Below the pieces are notes generated by a model. That model ran no database searches. It was not told the DNA's origin and worked only from the letters and a program-made list of their open reading frames with translations. Of a DNA stretch of 64,000 nucleotides, positions 26,668-35,251 are shown piece by piece. Each line of letters starts with the position of its first letter. The stretch's first letter is position 1. A program made the position numbers and the translations under genes. Origin of the DNA: Lachnospiraceae bacterium. Lineage in GTDB: Bacteria; Bacillota; Clostridia; Lachnospirales; Lachnospiraceae. The stretch lies in contig CAAEMT010000043.1 of the NCBI GenBank assembly GCA_900757145.1, forward strand, positions 1 through 64,000. Direction: 5' to 3'.

Positions 26668-27744
26668 CTATTTTCGATTCCACTCTACTTTATAATTTAT
26701 AAAAAATTCAGCACCCAGAATAAAGAACAAAATAATACCCAGCAGTACATCAGAGGCATTCTCGTTCAGACTGTACTGTGAAGCAATCTGAATCGCACCT
26801 TTTTCCATAAACACAATGCCGAACGCGATCAGCACCATTGCGAGCGTATTAAATTTTGCAAGCCATGCCACGATAATCGCTGTAAATCCGCGTCCGCCGG
26901 CTGTAGAAGTAGAAATCGTATGTCCGGAACCGCTGACAAGAATAAATCCTGCCACACCGCAGATAGCTCCGGAAAGAGCCATCGTAGAGAGCATGACCTT
27001 CTTTACATTGATTCCGGCGTAGCATGCGGTCCGCTCACTCTCACCGACAACTGCTACCTCATATCCGCGCTTGGAATATTTTAAATAGACGAACATGAAA
27101 ATCACAAGCGCCGAAACGATGACGATATTCCAGAAATAATCATTGCCAAACGCCTCCGGCAGCCATCCGGCGCGCGTCTGCTGATTGATAATACCGACTG
27201 TATTAGAACCCTTCGGGTTCTCCCAGAACACAATACAAAATGTCACAATCTGCATCGCTACATAGTTAAGCATCAGCGTAAAGAGCGTTTCGTTTGTCTT
27301 CCATTTTGCCTTAAAAAAGGTCGGGATAATGCCCCAGACCATTCCGCCGATGGCACTTGCCGCGATCATCAGCAAGATCAGTACGACATTGGGCACCTTA
27401 TCCGCAAGATTGATCATCAGCGCTGCGGATGCAAGACCGCCGATCAGCACCTGACCTTCCGCTCCGATATTCCAGAAGCGCATCTTAAACGCCGGAGCAA
27501 GGCCGACACCGATACACAAAAGCGTAAGCATATCGCGCACCGTAATCCAGATACGTCTCTTACTTCCAAGCGCACCGTCAAAGATCGCCTTATATACATC
27601 GATCGGATTCATGCGCACAAGCAGATAGATAACGCCTGCGCATGCGATCAGGGACAGGAGGATCGCCGTCACATAGATCACTATCCTCTTACCAATCCCT
27701 ATAGATTCTCTTTTTGACATTCGGAAAAATGGTTCCCTATTCAC
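26668..27744 (-). CDS. ABC permease, BMP/nucleoside-type, first subunit
   Basis: 358-aa BPD_transp_2 permease resembling NupP/YufP. Seen: FWNIGAEGQVLIGGLASA near residue 90, VAVVGESERTACYAGINVKK near 235 and GGRGFTAIIVAWLAKFN near 285. The start is GTG at 27744, 8 bases behind the GGAGG that lies inside the end of the ATPase gene, giving an 8-bp overlap; no good site serves later ATGs. Works with the neighbouring permease as a heterodimer. Confidence 0.92.
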   Translation of the reverse strand: MNREPFFRMSKRESIGIGKRIVIYVTAILLSLIACAGVIYLLVRMNPIDVYKAIFDGALGSKRRIWITVRDMLTLLCIGVGLAPAFKMRFWNIGAEGQVLIGGLASAALMINLADKVPNVVLILLMIAASAIGGMVWGIIPTFFKAKWKTNETLFTLMLNYVAMQIVTFCIVFWENPKGSNTVGIINQQTRAGWLPEAFGNDYFWNIVIVSALVIFMFVYLKYSKRGYEVAVVGESERTACYAGINVKKVMLSTMALSGAICGVAGFILVSGSGHTISTSTAGGRGFTAIIVAWLAKFNTLAMVLIAFGIVFMEKGAIQIASQYSLNENASDVLLGIILFFILGAEFFINYKVEWNRK

Positions 27745-29275
27745 CGTGTGTACCTCCTTCTGCCTGATGCGTCATCAGCACGCCGATTTCTTCCTTCTTT
27801 GCCGTACGTCCGTCTACGATTCCTGTGATCTTTCCGCCGCAAAGTACAACGATCCTGTCGCACAATTCAAGCAGCACATCAAGATCCTCTATTACACAGA
27901 TCACTGCAATACCGTTTTTCTTCTGCTCATTGAGAAGGTGATAGATCGTATAAGAAGAGTTGATGTCAATACCACGCGTCGGGTATGCGACCATCAGAAC
28001 CTTGGGTTCCTGTGCGATCTCGCGACCGACAAGAACTTTCTGTACATTTCCGCCTGACATCCTTCCGACCGGAGCGGTAATGCTTGGCGTCACGATCTCA
28101 AGCTGATTTTTGATCTTCGCTGCAAGCTGTCCCGGCGTCTTGCGGTCGAGGAATTCTGATTTTCCTTTCTTATAGCTTCTCAGCATCATATTGTCTGTCA
28201 TGTTCATTGAACTGACAAGTCCCATACCGAGACGATCCTCCGGTACAAATGCAAGGCGGACACCAAGCTTACGAATACTTGCGACATCAAGATTTGCAAG
28301 ATTTTGCGCTTCTTTATCATCAGGATAAAACATAATCGAACCGTCCGCCACAGGCTCCAAACCAGCTATTGCCTCCAGAAGCTCCTTCTGACCGCTTCCT
28401 GCGATGCCTGCAATACCGAGGATCTCTCCGCCATAAACAGGAAATGTCGCCCCGTCAAGCACTTTGATGCCGTCCTTTGACACACAGGTAACGTTTCTAA
28501 GGTCAAGCCTCTTTTTTATATTCTGCGGCTGCGGTCTCTCGATATTCAGATCTACCTTGGCTCCGACCATCATTTCCGTAAGAGATGCGACAGTCGCGTC
28601 TTTCGTCTCTACCGTATCGATATATCTTCCTTTCCGAAGGATCGCCACGCGGTCTGAGACAGCAAGCACCTCCTGAAGTTTATGGGTGATCAGCAGGATA
28701 GAACAGCCGTCCTCTTTCATATTACGCAGTACTTCAAACAGACGATCTGACTCCTGCGGCGTAAGCACTGCCGTCGGCTCATCAAGGATCAGAATACGGG
28801 CACCGCGATAGAGCATCTTGACAATCTCCACCGTCTGCTTCTGAGATACTGACATCTGATAGATCTTCTGCGTTGGATCAAGATCAAACCCATATTTTTC
28901 AACAAGTGCATTGATCTCAGCCGTAACCTTCTTCATATCAAGCACCTGCCTGCCCGGAAGTCCGAGCACGATATTTTCTGCTGCCGTCAGAATATCGACC
29001 AGCTTGAAGTGCTGATGTACCATACCGATCCCAAGATCAAAGGAATCTTTCGGTGAACGTATCTTTACCTCTCGCCCATCGACCATGATTTTTCCCTCGT
29101 CCGGATAATAAATGCCGGAAATCATGTTCATCAGTGTCGTTTTGCCGCTTCCGTTCTCTCCGAGCACGCAAAGGATTTCTCCCTTTCGCACAGCCAGATT
29201 GATCTCTTCATTAGCAATGACGCTGCCAAACCGCTTCGTAATGTTCTGCAGTTCTATTGCATACTTCTGTTCCAT
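27737..29275 (-). CDS. ABC ATPase, tandem-domain, nucleoside/BMP type
   Basis: 512-aa double ABC ATPase of the RbsA/NupO kind. First domain: GENGSGKTTLMNMISG (Walker A) near residue 37, SVSQKQTVEIVKML near 145 replacing a strict LSGGQ, Walker B ILILDEPTAVLTPQE. Second domain: GIAGSGQKELLEAIAG (degenerate Walker A) and MSGGNVQKVLVGREIA. Such asymmetry is normal for sugar and nucleoside importers. GAGAGGAAG precedes the start. A 265-bp gap with a stem-loop separates it from the binding-protein gene. Confidence 0.94.
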   Translation of the reverse strand: MEQKYAIELQNITKRFGSVIANEEINLAVRKGEILCVLGENGSGKTTLMNMISGIYYPDEGKIMVDGREVKIRSPKDSFDLGIGMVHQHFKLVDILTAAENIVLGLPGRQVLDMKKVTAEINALVEKYGFDLDPTQKIYQMSVSQKQTVEIVKMLYRGARILILDEPTAVLTPQESDRLFEVLRNMKEDGCSILLITHKLQEVLAVSDRVAILRKGRYIDTVETKDATVASLTEMMVGAKVDLNIERPQPQNIKKRLDLRNVTCVSKDGIKVLDGATFPVYGGEILGIAGIAGSGQKELLEAIAGLEPVADGSIMFYPDDKEAQNLANLDVASIRKLGVRLAFVPEDRLGMGLVSSMNMTDNMMLRSYKKGKSEFLDRKTPGQLAAKIKNQLEIVTPSITAPVGRMSGGNVQKVLVGREIAQEPKVLMVAYPTRGIDINSSYTIYHLLNEQKKNGIAVICVIEDLDVLLELCDRIVVLCGGKITGIVDGRTAKKEEIGVLMTHQAEGGTHGE

Positions 29276-29460
29276 AGCCTGCTTCCTCTCTTCTAAGTAA
29301 AATAAATGCTTTATGCTGCAAAGCTGAAGTCAGCGTCAGGATAAGCAGAGCATATTCGCTCCTGTCTGCCGACTGTATTCAGCTTCTATGTACAAAAGAT
29401 ACCGGAGTATCTGCTGTACACCAAAGCCAAACGTATGCTCTTATGTTTTTATAACACGAT

Positions 29461-29524
29461 ACAAGGGTGCTGTATCGGATTATCACATATCTGTGATGAA
29501 AACCTCCGCCTTCAACACCCTTGT
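29461..29524 (-). other. Intercistronic stem-loop after the BMP gene
   Basis: Arms ACAAGGGTGCTG (29461-29472) and CAACACCCTTGT (29513-29524) pair fully in the minus-strand transcript with one G-U. A smaller TATCACA/TGTGATGA hairpin sits inside. It begins 17 bases past the BMP stop and has no T-tract. Such hairpins protect binding-protein mRNA and lower downstream gene expression. I saw nothing else in 29276-29460. Confidence 0.6.
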
Positions 29525-29540
29525 CCATATTATGCTTCAA

Positions 29541-30725
29541 TTATTCTACAATAGAAGTAATTCCGTCGATTGCAATATCAAATGCCGGAGCAGAAGCGAA
29601 CTCTGACTCGTGGAAATATCCGTCAGCAATATACTCGATATCATTCTTTACGTATGTATCAAGTGTCTCGCCATCAACTGTCCATGTAGAAGTATCAAAT
29701 ACTTTCAGAGAACCATCGATAATCGCAGCCTCAACCTCTGCAACCTTCTCAGCTGTACCCTCTGCTACTGCATTCTCATTGAGCTCTGTAATCTTGTCAG
29801 CGCCCTCTGCGAAACCGCGGCACCAGTCTGTCTCGATTGCCGTACCGTCAATGATAGACTGTACTGCGTATGTATAGTACGGTCCCCAGTTAATAGAAGC
29901 GGACGTAAGCGCCTGTGTCGGAGCTGTCTCGATCATAGAGATATTGTATCCTACGCACGGTACACCTGCAGCCTCACAAGCTGTCGGTGCGCCTGTCGTA
30001 TCGGCATGCTGGCTGATCAGTACGCATCCGTCTGCGATCAGAGCCTCTGCACACTCTTTCTCAAGGTCAAAACTTGCCCAGCTGTTTGTATATTTTACTT
30101 CCATTGTTGCCTGCGGGCATACGCTTCTTACGCCAAGGAAGAAAGATGTATATCCCGAGATAACCTCTGCATACGGAAATGCACCAACATAACCTACTTT
30201 GAGCTGATCTTCTGTCAGCGTTCCTTCCTCTACCATCTCATTGAGCTTCATACCTGCAACTACACCGGATACATAGCGTGACTCATAGATGGATGTGAAG
30301 TAGTTGTGCATGTTTGCAAGACCGCTTGTGCTTGCCTGATATCCTGTCGCATGACAGAACTCTACATCCGGATACTCTGCCGCTGCCTCTAAGATATATG
30401 TCTCATGTCCGAAGCTGTTTGCAAAAATGATCTGGCATCCCTGATCTGCAAGGTCGTACGCTGCGTCTGCACATGCCTCATCCTCACCGATCAGTGTCTT
30501 TTCGATGATCTGGGAATCGTCCAGTCCGAGGGCTTTCTGCATCTCATCGATACCTGCCATATGAGCTGCCGTATAGCCTTCATTCTCATCGCCGATATAG
30601 ATCGCACCGATCTTCAGATCTTCCGGAGCAACAGTTACTCCTTCTTTTGCGCTTACTCCGACAGATGCCATCGAAGCTGCCAGTGCTGCCGTCATGGATA
30701 AAGCAAGCATTTTTCTCATTTTCAT
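29541..30725 (-). CDS. BMP-family nucleoside-type substrate-binding protein
   Basis: 394-aa extracytoplasmic binding protein of the BMP (basic membrane protein/PnrA/NupN) family. Signal peptide MKMRKMLALSMTAALAAS ending ASVGVSAKEG: an Ala-x-Ala-like site without a lipobox Cys. Mature motifs: KIGAIYIGDENEGYT, GCQIIFANSFGHE near residue 110, YESRYVSGVVAGMKL near 155 and ISQHADTTGAPTACEAAGVP near 240. Start 30725 follows AGGAGG. Partners are the ATPase and two permeases downstream; cargo is probably a nucleoside, by family. Confidence 0.92.
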   Translation of the reverse strand: MKMRKMLALSMTAALAASMASVGVSAKEGVTVAPEDLKIGAIYIGDENEGYTAAHMAGIDEMQKALGLDDSQIIEKTLIGEDEACADAAYDLADQGCQIIFANSFGHETYILEAAAEYPDVEFCHATGYQASTSGLANMHNYFTSIYESRYVSGVVAGMKLNEMVEEGTLTEDQLKVGYVGAFPYAEVISGYTSFFLGVRSVCPQATMEVKYTNSWASFDLEKECAEALIADGCVLISQHADTTGAPTACEAAGVPCVGYNISMIETAPTQALTSASINWGPYYTYAVQSIIDGTAIETDWCRGFAEGADKITELNENAVAEGTAEKVAEVEAAIIDGSLKVFDTSTWTVDGETLDTYVKNDIEYIADGYFHESEFASAPAFDIAIDGITSIVE

Positions 30726-30803
30726 TTCCTTCTTCCTCCTCTGTTTTATACTTAAATAATTTACGCGGAGCCTTTGCAGACTCCGCATAAAAGCTACCCT
30801 ACC

Positions 30804-30832
30804 ACTTTATAATATTTTCCCGTATGTGTCAA
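30804..30832 (-). promoter_or_regulatory. Promoter of BMP transporter operon
   Basis: Minus-strand TTGACA (30827-30832), 17-bp spacer, TAAAGT (30804-30809), about 80 bp upstream of the start. No purine-type riboswitch was seen. Confidence 0.7.
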
Positions 30833-30904
30833 TCCTTGCCGGACATTTCGGGAATCTTTTAGCGGAAATTCTCTGGAATCATGCTTTTTATTTCCCGCTC
30901 TCGC

Positions 30905-31855
30905 TTAAAAATAATTAAACTTAGAGGTCGGAGATTTCGTGTTCCAGTAATACAGTTTACCGCTGTCGTATTTTTTCTTTCCTACTTTTTTGTTCGTTGT
31001 TACATATACATAATATTTTTTCTTAGGTGAAAACTTCTTGCCTTTCAACTTTGAGATCGTAACGGAAGATGTATTCTTGCCCACTGTCTTTACTTTCTTA
31101 TAACCGCTCTTCGGCTTCGTTGATACGTATACCGTATATCCTGTGGCACCAGACACCTTTTTCCACTTCACATTGAGCTTACTTCCTGAAACTTTTGCCT
31201 TTGTCACTCTCGGCTGTGTAAAGAAGTACGCTGCATCAGACCACGCTCCCATGTACTTCTTGCCGTTGATCGTTGTGTAAGCACGCACCTTGGCAGAATA
31301 TACCATATTATTCGATATCTTTGAAGAGGAAAACGTCGGTATACTGGTATTGTAACTCATAACTCCCGACCGAAGCTTCTTGCCGTTGCTCTTATAAATA
31401 ATCCACTCATATCCGTCTGCACCCGGCTGTCTGTCCCATGTAGCGTCAAACTTCTCAATAAAATACCACCACTTTGACTGGCGAAGTCCTGTGACCTTGC
31501 CCGGAAGCGTCTTTGCATCATAGACAGAACCAGCTGTATACGTATATACCTTACTGTAACCCTGATAGTCGTACATTACCTTTACATATTTCTCACTGCC
31601 AGCCGGAAGTCCGCTGATCGTTGTACTTGTCGCGGATGCCGGAAGCGTAGCATACAGCTTCGCCGTGGAGGAATTATCTCCGACATATACATAATAACGA
31701 AGGGCCTTATTTTCCGGTGTCCATGAAACTGTCATGGCATTCTGTGTCGCCCCTGTCTGGCTCACGCTCGCCTGCGCCTTTACAACCGGCACTGCTGCAA
31801 ATGCAAACGCTACCATCATAAAGCTTAGGATAAATCTCTTCAAACTCTTTTTCAT
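30905..31855 (-). CDS. Secreted protein with fibronectin-III-like domains
   Basis: 316-aa exported protein. Signal peptide MKKSLKRFILSFMMVAFAFA with cleavage near VKAQA. Three beta-rich modules of about 90 residues follow, each with FN3-like marks: MTVSWTPENKALRYYVYV, FDATWDRQPGADGYEWIIY and LNVKWKKVSGATGYTVYVS. The last 100 residues are strongly basic (Lys/Tyr/Ser-rich). There is no sortase motif or membrane anchor. Start 31855 follows AAAGGAGA. Role unknown; likely binds cell wall or an extracellular polymer. Confidence 0.85.
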   Translation of the reverse strand: MKKSLKRFILSFMMVAFAFAAVPVVKAQASVSQTGATQNAMTVSWTPENKALRYYVYVGDNSSTAKLYATLPASATSTTISGLPAGSEKYVKVMYDYQGYSKVYTYTAGSVYDAKTLPGKVTGLRQSKWWYFIEKFDATWDRQPGADGYEWIIYKSNGKKLRSGVMSYNTSIPTFSSSKISNNMVYSAKVRAYTTINGKKYMGAWSDAAYFFTQPRVTKAKVSGSKLNVKWKKVSGATGYTVYVSTKPKSGYKKVKTVGKNTSSVTISKLKGKKFSPKKKYYVYVTTNKKVGKKKYDSGKLYYWNTKSPTSKFNYF

Positions 31856-31951
31856 AGCCGTTCTCCTTTTTCTGGTCAATTTCTGTAGGGTAGTTTTTCT
31901 TTTGTAGCATTACCTGACCGCCTTGTATTCCAAGCACTTTCAGGTGTCCTT

Positions 31952-31980
31952 ATTATACCATTTCTTTCCTTGATGGTAAA
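31952..31980 (-). promoter_or_regulatory. Promoter of FN3-like gene
   Basis: Minus-strand TTTACC (31975-31980), 17-bp spacer, extended TGG-TATAAT (31952-31957). Confidence 0.7.
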
Positions 31981-32037
31981 CAAAAAACTCTCCTATACCG
32001 AAAAATTTTTGTCTATTATGACCACAAAAAAGAAGTA

Positions 32038-32066
32038 TTGACTTTTCGGAATATTGGTAGTAGTAT
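32038..32066 (+). promoter_or_regulatory. Promoter of hemolysin III-like gene
   Basis: TTGACT (32038-32043), 17-bp spacer, TAGTAT (32061-32066). The leader to the start at 32199 is about 125 nt. Confidence 0.65.
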
Positions 32067-32082
32067 CTGTATATACTTAATA

Positions 32083-32097
32083 TAGTTTTCAAAACTA
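32083..32097. promoter_or_regulatory. Perfect palindrome near hemolysin III transcription start
   Basis: TAGTTTTCAAAACTA, a 7+1+7 perfect inverted repeat about 10 bp past the predicted start point. Its position suits a repressor operator. The protein binding it is unknown. Confidence 0.4.
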
Positions 32098-32198
32098 CAT
32101 CATGCGCATTGAGAAGATTTTGCAGGAAATCGTATACGAAATGTTATCAGAAATCAAAAATTTTGCAAAAAATGTTTTAGAATCCGGAGGTGTTCTTT

Positions 32199-32849
32199 AT
32201 GACAATTACAATCCGCGAACCGGGGAGCGCTATCACCCACTTTATCGGCATGATGCTTGCCCTGATCGCTTCTGCCCCTCTGCTCGCAAAGGCCGCACTC
32301 GATGCCGGACGCACCGGCATCTTTTCCATGGCTGTTTTTATGACAAGTATGATCCTGCTGTACGGCGCAAGCGCGTTATATCACTCTGTCAACTTAAGCG
32401 GAAACCGCCTGAAGGTATTCAGAAAAATCGACCACATGATGATCTTCGTTCTGATCGCAGGCTCCTACACACCGGTCTGCCTGCTCGTTTTAGAGCCACA
32501 GTCAGGCTATATTCTGCTGATCACTGTATGGGCGATTGCAGTAGCCGGAATCCTCGTCAAAGCACTTTGGATCACATGTCCAAAATGGTTTTCTTCTATA
32601 TTATATATTGCTCTTGGATGGGCATGTCTTTCTGTTTTCGGACAGCTCATCGATACACTTTCCAAACCGGCATTTTTCTGGCTGCTCTTTGGGGGCATCC
32701 TGTATACGACAGGCGGCATCATCTACGCCCTGAAGCTGCCCGTATTTAATGCACTACACAAAAATTTCGGTTCACATGAGATCTTTCATCTGTTCGTTAT
32801 GGGAGGAAGTATCTGCCATTTTATCTGTATGTATCAGTATGTGATCTGA
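32199..32849 (+). CDS. Hemolysin III / PAQR-family membrane protein
   Basis: 216-aa seven-helix membrane protein of the YqfA/hemolysin III (PAQR) family. Putative metal-site motifs: ITHFIGMMLAL at the N-terminus, GASALYHSVNLS near residue 60 with KIDHMMIFVLIAGSYTP, and SHEIFHLFVMGGSICHF at the C-terminus. Start 32199 follows GGAGG; the GTG three codons upstream is less likely. Function in bacteria is uncertain (membrane lipid or metal homeostasis proposed for relatives). Confidence 0.92.
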   Translation: MTITIREPGSAITHFIGMMLALIASAPLLAKAALDAGRTGIFSMAVFMTSMILLYGASALYHSVNLSGNRLKVFRKIDHMMIFVLIAGSYTPVCLLVLEPQSGYILLITVWAIAVAGILVKALWITCPKWFSSILYIALGWACLSVFGQLIDTLSKPAFFWLLFGGILYTTGGIIYALKLPVFNALHKNFGSHEIFHLFVMGGSICHFICMYQYVI

Positions 32850-32855
32850 AAATTC

Positions 32856-32910
32856 AAAACAGAGATAAAGACAATTGTATATCATAACCGTCTTTATCTC
32901 TGTTTTTGTT
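32856..32910. terminator. Perfect 17-bp bidirectional terminator
   Basis: Arms AAAACAGAGATAAAGAC (32856-32872) and complement (32890-32906), then TTGTTTTT on plus. It ends the hemolysin III gene and any minus-strand message through the rpiB remnant. Confidence 0.85.
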
Positions 32911-32911
32911 T

Positions 32912-33116
32912 TTAGAGAAAATGATGTCTCTCGTATTCTAAGATACGTTCCACTTTTTTTCCCGAACGTTCGTTGCATATATAAGCAGAAGCCAAATATG
33001 CCTGAATCATAATCTCTGCTTTTTGATGCATATGCTCCTTTTACCTTATTTGCTGCAAGCATCATGCCAATTCCAGTTCCGCAAAAAAGAATTCCTCTTT
33101 CATTTCCGCTGAACAT
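32912..33116 (-). pseudogene. Remnant of ribose-5-phosphate isomerase B (rpiB-like)
   Basis: The minus strand encodes ERGILFCGTGIGMMLAANKV, the diagnostic phosphate-binding segment of RpiB/LacAB isomerases, directly followed one frame over by a segment resembling the family C-terminus (IMIQAYLASAYIC, then a Lys/Arg-rich helix) that stops at 32912. The N-terminal half with its Asp/His residues is absent, about 40 central residues are missing, and the frame changes in a short A-run near GCATCAAAAAG. So it is a dead fragment. Its truncated 5' edge abuts the RloB-like gene. Confidence 0.75.
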
Positions 33117-33136
33117 CTGTACTGTTTTTTTAGAAA

Positions 33137-33775
33137 TTACTCATAGACTTCCAAATTGGTGTTAATTTCATCAACCCACACATTGCTGTCACTTTCAAAC
33201 ATCTCCATAAACCGTCCGAAATTACTGCTTCCAGCAATCGTGTCAATCTTTTCCAACCGACTCACCCGCTGACGCATATCCGCATAATTCTCTGCAGTAA
33301 TATATTCCATAACTGATTTAATCTGGTTTGCTCTGCCTTTATAATTGTCCACTCCGGTGAATTTTTTTATTAAAGGTGCATTTACCGACTTTGCCGGCGA
33401 TTTTAGATTTTCATCTGTCCAATGCTTCATTATAATCTGCATGGTACAAGGATTCCCGAAGATAATCACTTCGTTCGCTGCATTATTGACACCATGAAAC
33501 TCATTGATTTTTCGTTTAATATCTTCATATTGTTCATATGGTTTCTTTTCTGTATCACAGAAAACAAGCACTAGTTCATACGCCCCATTCTGATACCGAT
33601 CCTGATATCTTGCCGGAATATTCCCATTTCCACCGGCATTATCTAATGAAATCTCATACTGAGCATTCCACACATTCAGCGAATTTAACCGTTCCAGATA
33701 TGCGTATTCTTCATTTCCTTCACAGATAATACATATTTTTTGTTTATCAGAAAAAGCGGGAAGTCTATTCCTCAT
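33137..33775 (-). CDS. RloB-like protein (putative Toprim-type effector)
   Basis: 212-aa cytosolic protein. ICIICEGNEEYAYLERL near the N-terminus and ELVLVFCDTEK about 55 residues later fit the Glu and Asp motifs of the RloB/Toprim-like superfamily; NEVIIFGNPCTMQIIM follows. RloB proteins typically pair with an AAA ATPase, as here: the ATPase gene precedes and overlaps it by 11 bp. Start 33775 is chosen because GAGGGGAG lies 9 bases upstream; the ATG at 33796 has none. Likely the nuclease or effector of an abortive-infection or anti-invader pair; this is inference. Confidence 0.72.
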   Translation of the reverse strand: MRNRLPAFSDKQKICIICEGNEEYAYLERLNSLNVWNAQYEISLDNAGGNGNIPARYQDRYQNGAYELVLVFCDTEKKPYEQYEDIKRKINEFHGVNNAANEVIIFGNPCTMQIIMKHWTDENLKSPAKSVNAPLIKKFTGVDNYKGRANQIKSVMEYITAENYADMRQRVSRLEKIDTIAGSSNFGRFMEMFESDSNVWVDEINTNLEVYE

Positions 33776-35042
33776 CCAAAGCCACTCCCCTCTCATTTCC
33801 CTTAATACTTAACAAAGAATTGATCAGCTCCGGATCAGGAAGCGCTCCTAATACTCCTTTTCTATACTTTTCGATAATATCTGTCGTATCTCTGACTCCC
33901 TGCTGTGCAGTAAAGTCCGCCAGCGAATACACGTATACTCCAACTTGATCTTTGTGTACAAACCATATTTGCTCTTTGCGGAACATCTTTTTACAGTCCA
34001 TCAGATTAATATCATGAACTGTAAAGATCATCTGCGCATTGGTATTCAGTTCATTATTAAACATTGCCACAATTGCTCTGGTCAACTTGAAATGTATACT
34101 ACTGTCCAGCTCATCCACTACAAGAATCCTGCCTTGTTCGAGTCCTTCTATCACATAACTTGCTAATGCTGCAATTTTCTTTGTACCAGTCGAATCAAAA
34201 ATCATGCTTGGAACTTTCACACCTTTATAGGTGGAGACAAGCTTTATTTGATCCATGATCGTTTCTGGAAGATTTAAAACCTTTTCTTCCGCCTTCTCAC
34301 TCTCGTCATCAACTTTTAGCTTAATCTGATCCATATTCACATATTCAAAATCATCCATATAAAGGTCTGCATTTTTTATAAAATCGACAACTTTTTGTTG
34401 GAGCCGATTCTGATCTTTCATAAGCTCAATGGTATGTTTCATTGGAATGTTATTCATATTGATAATATCAATCTTTTCAGCAAAATTGATAATAATTTTC
34501 TTCATTTCCTCAAGATGTTCAAATTTGCTGGTATCGATCAAATAACATAACAAATTATTTTTAGCCACTAAAGGCATCATCTGGATTGCCTCTGCATCAA
34601 CGCAAAAATACTGTTCTTGTACAGAATCTTTTACCAGCCAAAAAACTTCTTTTTCATTCCCATACTGATCTTTTAATACTTCCGCAAAACTCTCATAGAG
34701 AATTTCTTCTTTTTCTGTATCATATTGAAAATCACATGAGAACTTTCTTCCGAACGATAGAAAAGTCACTCCTAAATGACACACGTCACTGCCGGTAAAT
34801 ATATTGGGCATCAAATCCACTTTCTTATTTAACAGAATCTGTCTTATCGCCCGCACGCATTTCACAAGGCAGGTTTTTCCTGCATTGTTTGAGCCATATA
34901 CGCCAGCTGTTTTTAAAATATTAAAGTTATTTTCCTTATGCACATTTGACGCAAATTTTTTGTTCCTCATATCAGCTTTCATCGAAAAAGAAATTTGCTC
35001 GTCAAAAGCAAAACAATTTTTTGCTCTAATTTCTATAATCAT
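33765..35042 (-). CDS. RloA-like AAA ATPase (OLD/AAA_15-type)
   Basis: 425-aa SMC/OLD-like ATPase. It opens IIEIRAKNCFAFDEQISFSM, the usual start of AAA_15/AAA_21 proteins; Walker A GVYGSNNAGKTCLVK at residues about 47-61; Walker B RILVVDELDSSIH near 310; H-switch MIFTVHDINLMD near 340. There is no C-terminal Toprim domain of its own; the candidate nuclease is the overlapping downstream gene. GGAGG precedes the start and an AT-rich promoter lies at 35079-35107. Base composition is more AT-rich than the neighbours, consistent with transfer. Confidence 0.85.
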   Translation of the reverse strand: MIIEIRAKNCFAFDEQISFSMKADMRNKKFASNVHKENNFNILKTAGVYGSNNAGKTCLVKCVRAIRQILLNKKVDLMPNIFTGSDVCHLGVTFLSFGRKFSCDFQYDTEKEEILYESFAEVLKDQYGNEKEVFWLVKDSVQEQYFCVDAEAIQMMPLVAKNNLLCYLIDTSKFEHLEEMKKIIINFAEKIDIINMNNIPMKHTIELMKDQNRLQQKVVDFIKNADLYMDDFEYVNMDQIKLKVDDESEKAEEKVLNLPETIMDQIKLVSTYKGVKVPSMIFDSTGTKKIAALASYVIEGLEQGRILVVDELDSSIHFKLTRAIVAMFNNELNTNAQMIFTVHDINLMDCKKMFRKEQIWFVHKDQVGVYVYSLADFTAQQGVRDTTDIIEKYRKGVLGALPDPELINSLLSIKGNERGVALDEE

Positions 35043-35078
35043 ACGATCCTCCAGACAATAAAACCCTCTTTTTCATAT

Positions 35079-35107
35079 AGTATATCACTTTTTTATTTTT
35101 TATGCAA
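35079..35107 (-). promoter_or_regulatory. Promoter of RloA/RloB-like pair
   Basis: Minus-strand TTGCAT (35102-35107), 17-bp spacer, extended TGA-TATACT (35079-35084), followed by GGAGG and the ATPase start. The surrounding 35040-35150 is very AT-rich. Confidence 0.7.
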
Positions 35108-35251
35108 TTTTATTTCATAAAAAATTATATTTATCTACTCTTTAGAAGAGAGTTTCAAAATCTGACTTCCGCAGTCTGCCCGTTCTTGTTCTAATCATCC
35201 AAATTGATTACCTCTGCCAAAGCAATCAGTATGGCGCAAAATACAAACACC

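Noticed and set aside
30781..30904. Purine riboswitch in front of the nucleoside-type transporter
   Set aside because: The leader is only about 75 nt past the predicted start and lacks the conserved loop elements.
32102..32749. Long plus-strand frame overlapping the hemolysin III gene
   Set aside because: Wrong frame for the PAQR motifs, basic nonsense composition; the 32199 frame has GGAGG and clear family motifs.
35190..35251. Short GTG-started frame after holA encoding a hydrophobic 19-residue peptide
   Set aside because: No ribosome binding site independent of the start codon and no conserved feature; likely chance.
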